Source: JAICTV01 sp035634055 (lineage in GTDB: Bacteria > Planctomycetota > Phycisphaerae > Tepidisphaerales > Tepidisphaeraceae). From it: a DNA stretch of 64,000 nucleotides. The translations under genes were made by a program, and so were the position numbers. The notes under the pieces were generated by a model, which did not search any database, was not told where the DNA came from, and worked only from the letters and a program-made list of their open reading frames with translations. Position 1 is the first letter of the stretch, and every line of letters begins with the position of its first letter. Of the stretch, positions 59,105 to 64,000 are shown in pieces. The stretch is from positions 1 to 64,000 of the forward strand of contig DASQDR010000055.1 of the NCBI GenBank assembly GCA_035634055.1, read 5' to 3'.

Positions 59105-61417
59105 ATGCTTCACCCGCTCGAACCCCGCCGCCTGTTCGCCGTCGCGCTCGATCCGACCTTCGGCGTCAACGGCCAGGTCAGCGACGCCATCCGCGCGGCG
59201 GTGCCGGGCGGGTTGCACGTGCAGATCGCTTTCGTCCACGAGCAGGGCGACGGCAAGCTCCTCGTCGGCGGCAGCGTCAGCCGGATGGATGATTCGCTGG
59301 TGCTCTGCGTCGCCCGTTACACGCCCGGCGGATTGCTCGACACCGGGTTCGGCGGCGGCGACGGGTTCTCGGCGCTGGTGCCGGTCGAGAACGCGGGCGC
59401 GGGCGTCGGGGGCGCGGTGCAGAGCGACGGCAAGATCCTCCTCGCCGCCAGCCGCGGCGCCGCCACCGCCGTCGCGAGGTTCAACGCCGACGGCTCGGTC
59501 GACACCGCTTACGGCGGCGGCGACGGGCTGGCGATCTCCCCGGAGGTCAACCCGGTCTCCGGCGGCCGCGCGCTAGAGGTGACCGGCGACGACAAGCTCG
59601 TCCTGATCGGCAACGGCGACGCGGGGCAGGTCCTCGTCGCCCGCCTGAACACCAGCGGCGCGCCCGACACCAGCTTCGACGCCGACGGCGTCGCGGCGGT
59701 GACCCTCGGCACCGGGCAGAACGTCACCGCGCGCGACGTGGAAGTGGATTCCGCGGGCAAGATCTTCATCGTCGGCGACGACGCCGGCGCCGACGACTCC
59801 TTCATCGTCCGCCTCGCCGCCAACGGCGCGCCCGATGCCGCGTTCGACGGCGATGGCATCCGCCGCTTCGACCTCAGCGACGCGCCCAGCGGCGACTTCA
59901 CCACGGCCATCCTGCTCGACGGCACGAAGATGGTGGTCGGCGGTCAGGCGGGGCGCGAGTTCAACGCCAACCTCCCCCGCCGCTCCGCGATCGCGCGCTT
60001 CAACGCCGACGGCTCGTTCGACACCAGCTTCGGCGGCGGCGACGGCATCACGCTGCTGGCCAACAACGGCGGCGCGCTGCGCAACCTCGCCCGCGACGGC
60101 CAGGGACGCTACGTTGCCGCCCGCGGCGACACGGGACTGGTGCGCGTCACGAGCGCCGGCGCCGCCGACGCGACCTTCGCCCCCGGCGGCGACCTCGAGA
60201 CCGGCATCCGGACCATCGGGCCGCTGGCGATCACCGCCGGCGACCGGATCGTCCTGGCCGACAGCAACAACGTCTACCGCTTCAGCGACGCGCCCCGCCC
60301 GGAGCTGGAGCTGGCCGAGAACGGCACGCTCTTCGTCACCAACTCCACCGGCAACAACACGATCACCATCGCCGCCTCCGGCAACAACGTCGTCGTCACC
60401 CGCAACGGCACGTCGACCAACTTCCCCGCCGCCAGCGTCCTCGGCCTGGACATCCTCACCGGTGGCGGCAACGACACGATCACCGTTACCGTCGACCGCC
60501 GCGCCACCGTCGTCCTCGGCGACGGCGTCAACGCGCTCACCCTCGGCGACGGCGATCACACCGTCACCGGCGGCGACGGCGCCGACGACATCACCGCCGG
60601 CGACGGCAAGGTGGAGCTCAACACCGCCGGCGGCGCCGACGAGGTGACCCTTGGCGCCGGCGACCACCGCGTCGACACCGGCGCCGGCAACGACACCGTC
60701 TCCGCCGGCGCCAGCGCCGGCCGAAGCGACTTCCTCGCCGGCGACGGCGACGATGTCGTCACCGTCACCGGCGGCGGCGAGAACGACATCAGCGGCGGCG
60801 CGGGCAACGACACCCTCACCGGCGGCGCGGGCGAAGACCGCCTCTTCGGCGGCGACGGCGACGACGAGCTGGCCGCGCTGGCCGGCGACGACCAACTCCT
60901 CGGCGGCGCGGGCAGCGACTCCCTTGCCGGCGGCGACGGCGACGACCAGATCTTCGCCTCCGAGTCCGGCACCACCGGCGGCCTCGGTGACGCGGCGGGC
61001 GCCAACGTCCTCGACGGCGGCGGCGGCAAGGACTACCTCGTCGGCGCCGCCGGCCGCGACACCCTCCTCGGCGGCGCGCAGGCCGACATCCTCCTCGGCA
61101 ACGCCGGCTCCGACCTGCTCAGCGCCGGCGGGGGCAACGACAAGCTCGGCGGCGGCGGCGGCCCGGACCGCCTCTACGGCGGACCGGGCAAGGACCAGCT
61201 CGACGGCGGCAACCACGACGACCGCCTCTTCGGCCAGGGCGGCAACGACAAGCTCTATGGCGGCAAGGGCCTCGACACCCTCACCGGCGAGGCCGCCGAC
61301 GACCTCTTCTTCACCCGCGACAACGCCGCCGACGAGATCGACGGCGGCAGCGGCAGCAACACGGCCGTGGAGTCCGACGCCAGCGACGACATCCTGAACG
61401 CGACGAAGATGGCGTGA
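59105..61417 (+). CDS. Paralogous delta-60/RTX-type protein with LEPRRLFA N-terminus
   Basis: This 770-aa protein starts MLHPLEPRRLFAVALDP, the exact planctomycete LEPRRLFA tag. Delta-60 repeats fill residues about 15-420 (VARFNADGSVDTAYGGGDGL; VARLNTSGAPDTSFDADGVA; IARFNADGSFDTSFGGGDGI), followed by RTX-type nonapeptides (GGAGNDTLTGGAGEDRLFGG; GGGGNDKLGGGGGPDRLYGG) to near the end. It parallels the gene at 56687 through its whole length, evidence of tandem duplication. GAGGGATC lies upstream of ATG 59105. Both copies keep intact frames. The likely role is a calcium-stabilised surface or secreted protein; no type I secretion genes are in the window. Confidence 0.92.
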   Translation: MLHPLEPRRLFAVALDPTFGVNGQVSDAIRAAVPGGLHVQIAFVHEQGDGKLLVGGSVSRMDDSLVLCVARYTPGGLLDTGFGGGDGFSALVPVENAGAGVGGAVQSDGKILLAASRGAATAVARFNADGSVDTAYGGGDGLAISPEVNPVSGGRALEVTGDDKLVLIGNGDAGQVLVARLNTSGAPDTSFDADGVAAVTLGTGQNVTARDVEVDSAGKIFIVGDDAGADDSFIVRLAANGAPDAAFDGDGIRRFDLSDAPSGDFTTAILLDGTKMVVGGQAGREFNANLPRRSAIARFNADGSFDTSFGGGDGITLLANNGGALRNLARDGQGRYVAARGDTGLVRVTSAGAADATFAPGGDLETGIRTIGPLAITAGDRIVLADSNNVYRFSDAPRPELELAENGTLFVTNSTGNNTITIAASGNNVVVTRNGTSTNFPAASVLGLDILTGGGNDTITVTVDRRATVVLGDGVNALTLGDGDHTVTGGDGADDITAGDGKVELNTAGGADEVTLGAGDHRVDTGAGNDTVSAGASAGRSDFLAGDGDDVVTVTGGGENDISGGAGNDTLTGGAGEDRLFGGDGDDELAALAGDDQLLGGAGSDSLAGGDGDDQIFASESGTTGGLGDAAGANVLDGGGGKDYLVGAAGRDTLLGGAQADILLGNAGSDLLSAGGGNDKLGGGGGPDRLYGGPGKDQLDGGNHDDRLFGQGGNDKLYGGKGLDTLTGEAADDLFFTRDNAADEIDGGSGSNTAVESDASDDILNATKMA

Positions 61418-61584
61418 CCTCAGGCACACGCGCCGGCGCCGGAGCGTGCCCCGATCCGTCGGCGGGGAGATGCGGGATCGGCTGAGAGGCAAGCACGACG
61501 CGCGGGCGAGCCCTGATGCTGGAGCGATCGCGCGGGCGCGGCCCTTGAGGCGTGACGCGCACGCGGGCGGACCAGCTCGCCGCT

Positions 61585-62208
61585 TCAGCGTGCCGCACCC
61601 GCGAATCCCGCGCCGCCGCCGAGCCGCCGCCGCCACCACCAGCGGACCGCGACCAGGATCGCGACTCCCGCCGCCGGCGGCCCGAACAGCATCCGCGTGA
61701 GCGACCGCCGCAGCCGCGCCTCGCGCTGCCAGAAGTCGGGTGCGTCCGGTTTCACGCGCAGCGTCTCGTCCTGGATCAGCGCGCGCGTCATCGACGGGTT
61801 GTAGAGCACCGCGATCTTCGTGCCGACGGGAAACTGCCGCAGCAGGTCCGCGCGGTTGCGCGGCCGCGCCGCGCCGTCAGCCAGCGGCGGTACGAACCGC
61901 TCGCTCTCCCCCGCGATCGAACCTTGCAGCCAGTAGGACGTGCCGCGCTTGCCGCGCTCGTACGCCGCGGCGCTCACCAGGAACGTGGCCGGCCGGTAAT
62001 TCGCCCGGTTGCGATGGATCGCCACCCGGTTCCACCACGGCAGCGCGAACAGCGCCGCCCAGATCAGCACGAGCACGACGACCACGAACAGCCCGCGCCC
62101 GCGCCCGAAGTGGTGCCCGCGCCCGAACTCGTGCCCGCGCGCCCCGCGGCGGCGCGGGTTCGGAGGCGTCTCGAACATCGGAGGGATCTGAGGCATCGCG
62201 CGCATCAC
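61585..62208 (-). CDS. Membrane protein, DUF3592-like
   Basis: This 207-aa protein has an Arg/Gly-rich start, a first helix GLFVVVVLVLIWAALFALPW (about residues 39-58), an extracytoplasmic part of about 100 residues (FLVSAAAYERGKRGTSYWLQ; FPVGTKIAVLYNPSMTRALI) and a second helix MLFGPPAAGVAILVAVRWWW near residue 170, with a basic tail. The FPVGTKxxVxYNP motif between two helices is the pattern of DUF3592-type membrane proteins. The start at 62208 is one of several Met choices; no clear ribosome site. Convergent with the RTX gene and 84 bases downstream of the universal stress protein in the same direction. Confidence 0.75.
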   Translation of the reverse strand: MMRAMPQIPPMFETPPNPRRRGARGHEFGRGHHFGRGRGLFVVVVLVLIWAALFALPWWNRVAIHRNRANYRPATFLVSAAAYERGKRGTSYWLQGSIAGESERFVPPLADGAARPRNRADLLRQFPVGTKIAVLYNPSMTRALIQDETLRVKPDAPDFWQREARLRRSLTRMLFGPPAAGVAILVAVRWWWRRRLGGGAGFAGAAR

Positions 62209-62292
62209 ATGGGTCGGGTCGCGTGCGTCGTGCGGGCCGCGGGTGGGGAGAGCGCGGCGGCCGCGCGCGTGTTCGTCGGCACCTCAACCAAA

Positions 62293-62709
62293 TTAGATTG
62301 TGCCCTTGTAGTCCGGCGGGAGCAGCAGCACGGGGACGCGGGTGTTCTTGATCAACTCCACCGGCACGTTCCCGGCCAGCAGGCGGGCGAAGACGTTCTT
62401 GCCGGTCAGCCCCAGCACGATCAGCGTGACGTCGCGCTCGACGGCGGTGTTGAGCACCGCGCGGGCGATGTCGTCGCTGAACATGAGCAGCGTCTGGACG
62501 TTGACCCCGCGCTCCTCCAGCTTCTGCCGCAGCAGCGAGATGGCCGCCTCGCCGTCCTGCTGCTCCTGCTCGCGCATCTGCCCGCCGCTGGGGCGCGACA
62601 CGTGCACGACCAGCACCTCCGCCGCCAGCCGCTTGGCCAGGTCCCCCAGCGGGTCGGCGATCCGCTCCGACGCCCACGGACTGCTCACCGCCACCATGAT
62701 TCGACTCAT
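62293..62709 (-). CDS. Universal stress protein (UspA family)
   Basis: This 138-aa single-domain protein has the UspA fold: MSRIMVAVSSPWASERIADP (strand and start), LAAEVLVVHVSRP, a helix with REQEQQDGEAAISLLRQKLE, NVQTLLMFSDDIARAVLNTA, VTLIVLGLTGKNVFARLLAG (GLxGxxxxxRLLxG nucleotide loop, about 96-112) and VPVELIKNTRVPVLLLPPDY. The G-x2-G-x9-G-(S/T/N)-type ATP motif is present in modified form (GLTGKNVFARLLAGNV). Such proteins respond to stress or starvation. It is transcribed with the DUF3592-like gene. Confidence 0.94.
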   Translation of the reverse strand: MSRIMVAVSSPWASERIADPLGDLAKRLAAEVLVVHVSRPSGGQMREQEQQDGEAAISLLRQKLEERGVNVQTLLMFSDDIARAVLNTAVERDVTLIVLGLTGKNVFARLLAGNVPVELIKNTRVPVLLLPPDYKGTI

Positions 62710-62806
62710 CGCAGGTGTCGGTTAGACGCCAATGGGGCGGGGATGTCAATTGGCGAAAGGGGGCGGGCGAGGGGAGGGGAAGCAGGAAGTTTCAGGCAAA
62801 GTGAAG

Positions 62807-63096
62807 ATGAGGGAAATGTCGAATCGCAAATGACGAATGTCGAAACAATACCCAAGGGTGGAAACGGGGAAATGAGTGAAACGGGAAGACCCGCGCGGGC
62901 GCGGCTGGCGGCGTGCGCTTAGGCCCTCTTCCGTCCCTCCGCGTTTTCCCCTTTTCGATTTCGCAGTCGTCTGGGCTTTCCCGCTCAGGATTCCGCGCTT
63001 CCCCCGCCCCCTTGATTATTTCCCGTTCCCGTTCAGTGTTGTTTCCACATTCCCCATTCGAGATTCGCTATTCGCTATTCGACATTCCTTCAGCCC
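62807..63096. repeat. Large inverted heptamer array
   Basis: The left part has purine-rich 7-bp words ending in AAT (GGGAAAT, GTCGAAT, CGCAAAT, GACGAAT, GTCGAAA). The right part has their complements (CACATTC, CCCATTC, GAGATTC, GCTATTC, GCTATTC, GACATTC). Longer stretches such as GAATGTCGAAACAA pair across a roughly 150-base centre with a few mismatches. Gene-free on both strands. Confidence 0.85.
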
Positions 63097-63166
63097 GAGT
63101 CCAACGCCGCCCGCCACCCCCATCCGACCAGCCGCTCGCCCCGCCGGCCCGCGCGTCTCCCAGCCC

Positions 63167-63470
63167 GAACCGCGCACTTCAGGGCCCCGACGGTCCTGCT
63201 CGGGACCGAAACCGCGCGCATTAGATTTCGAACGGTACGTTTTAGAGCTTGAATCGTGCGGTTCGAGAGCTGAACGGTACGTTTCAGGACCTGAAACGTC
63301 CGTTTCAACATTCGAGCGGGATGTTTCAAGACCTGGAACGTGCGCTTCAGAGTTTGAACCGTACGTTTCGAGACCCGAACCGTACGTTTCCAGACCTGAA
63401 ACGTACGTTTCAAAGCTTGAACGGTACGTTTGAGACTTCGACGCGCACGGTTTGAACGCCGAACCGCGCG
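63167..63470. repeat. 21-bp tandem array of palindromic units (about 14 copies)
   Basis: From 63230 eleven 21-bp units follow without a gap (63230, 63251, 63272, 63293, 63314, 63335, 63356, 63377, 63398, 63419, 63440); diverged units precede (63167 onward) and one partial follows. Consensus is roughly GAACSGTACGTTTCRRRRCY plus T. The core of many units is a palindrome, such as GAAACGTACGTTTC at 63398. Four of six frames stay open and give heptapeptide repeats (ETYVSGL-, VLKRTVQ-, NGTFQDL-like), but no start or ribosome site supports a gene. No spacers, so not CRISPR. Confidence 0.9.
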
Positions 63471-63766
63471 TCCGATCCCTCCGCGCGCCCGCCGGCGACG
63501 CGCTTTCCACCCGCGCCACCGCCGACATTCCCGGCCGCGCCTCTGGCGGCCCTCCCGCCGCCGCTTTTATCACCCCCGCGGCCCGCGCCCGCCCCTGCGC
63601 CGGCCGGTGCGCCGCCAAAGTCGCCAAGAGCGGCGATATGGCGGGATCGACGCCCAACATTCCGCCGAACAGGCGGGGGACTGGCTGCGGGATCGATTAT
63701 CGCCGCCGCCGCCGCGCTTTTGATCGCGTCGCCTGCCCGGTCGCTCCGGTCGCTCCACGCCCGCGC

Positions 63767-64000
63767 CTACAGCACCACGCCCTGGCGGCCGATGTTGCTG
63801 TCGATGAGCCAGTAGTCGTCGCCGTTGATCTTCCCGCTGTAGTCGAAGTCGCCGTTCCACCACCCCCACGCCCCCGGCGTCCCCGCCGCGGCACCAATGT
63901 GGGAGTCGATGACGAAGTAGTCGTCGCCATCGATCCTGCCGTTCAGGTCCGCGTCGCCGGCGTAGGTGTACTTGATCAGCACGGACGTCGCGTCGACCAC
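63767..64000 (-). CDS. C-terminal part of a dockerin-like secreted protein, 5' beyond window
   Basis: Only the last 77 residues are in the window. They contain VLIKYTYAGDADLNGRIDGD, DYFVIDSHIGAAAGTPGAWG and WWNGDFDYSGKINGDDYWLI, then DSNIGRQGVVL and a stop at 63767. The two Ca-binding loops and the linker match the dockerin-like modules of the giant proteins at 21540 and 25379. Unlike those it has no PEP-CTERM tail and ends at the module. The rest of the protein lies to the right of the window. Confidence 0.88.
   Translation of the reverse strand: MVDATSVLIKYTYAGDADLNGRIDGDDYFVIDSHIGAAAGTPGAWGWWNGDFDYSGKINGDDYWLIDSNIGRQGVVL

Noticed and set aside
63249..63455. Heptapeptide-repeat coding gene
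   Set aside because: Four frames are open at once because the unit length is a multiple of three. No frame has a start with a ribosome site or a non-repeat conserved part. Kept as a repeat, with a gene remnant noted as a possibility.
63167..63470. CRISPR array
   Set aside because: The 21-bp units are contiguous, with no unique spacers and no cas genes.

Overview
The window is one continuous, very GC-rich stretch. Its gene content points to a planctomycete of the Phycisphaerae, probably a Tepidisphaera/Humisphaera-like lineage. That placement is an inference from several marks: secreted proteins ending in PEP-CTERM tails, a shared C-terminal dockerin-like EF-hand module (GDxxLNGKIDGDDYFxIDSH type) in three proteins, LEPRRLFA-type N-termini on delta-60/RTX repeat proteins, a DUF1559-type prepilin-like protein with the H-X9-DG-like end, and a PEP-CTERM-associated CAAX-type protease. 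No rRNA, tRNA, CRISPR array or IS element was seen.

Layout. 1-2347: acetolactate synthase large subunit, open at the left edge and carrying an internal duplicated segment, then an antitoxin with a toxin gene broken by a stop codon. 2465-8143: a secreted protein and DNA polymerase III alpha (dnaE), which has low-complexity insertions. 8144-10673: a decayed zone with two broken genes and several short-period repeats. 10674-18691 (minus): a seven-gene DevBCA/MacB-like efflux cluster with an outer-membrane factor, a membrane-fusion protein, an ATPase, two FtsX-like permeases and two TetR regulators, each regulator overlapping a permease by ATGA. 18881-30445 (minus): a GH51 arabinofuranosidase, a small exported protein, two giant PEP-CTERM/dockerin-like proteins and a prepilin-like protein. 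31220-44098: UDP-glucose dehydrogenase, a SHOCT-like protein, a large exported protein, a class V aminotransferase, a glutaredoxin-like protein, a CAAX protease/FIST/zinc-ribbon operon, lipB, STAS, ACT, a FliM-like protein and a second CPBP protease. 44099-47133: a gene with a long structured leader plus small membrane and hypothetical proteins. 47134-56437: holA, then aguB, aguA and speA, which together make the arginine to agmatine to N-carbamoylputrescine to putrescine route, interleaved with an ECF sigma/anti-sigma-like pair. 56687-61417: two tandem delta-60 + RTX proteins. 61585-64000: a membrane protein, a universal stress protein, a gene-free repeat zone, and the 3' end of a third dockerin-like protein running off the right edge.

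The least explained signal is non-coding. A family of short-period repeats, mostly with a 7-bp period and often arranged as large inverted repeats, recurs in gaps (8241-8337, 10486-10660, 18729-18826, 58956-59083, 62807-63096). One related 168-bp element with perfect 24-bp inverted ends lies inside the efflux operon (13408-13575), and another lies in frame inside dnaE (5108-5241). Separately, 63167-63470 is a 21-bp tandem array whose units are themselves palindromes, and a shorter 21-bp array lies at 10349-10432. The structured leader at 44147-44348, with three consecutive hairpins and a mutually exclusive pairing just before the start codon, is the best candidate for an undescribed RNA regulator.
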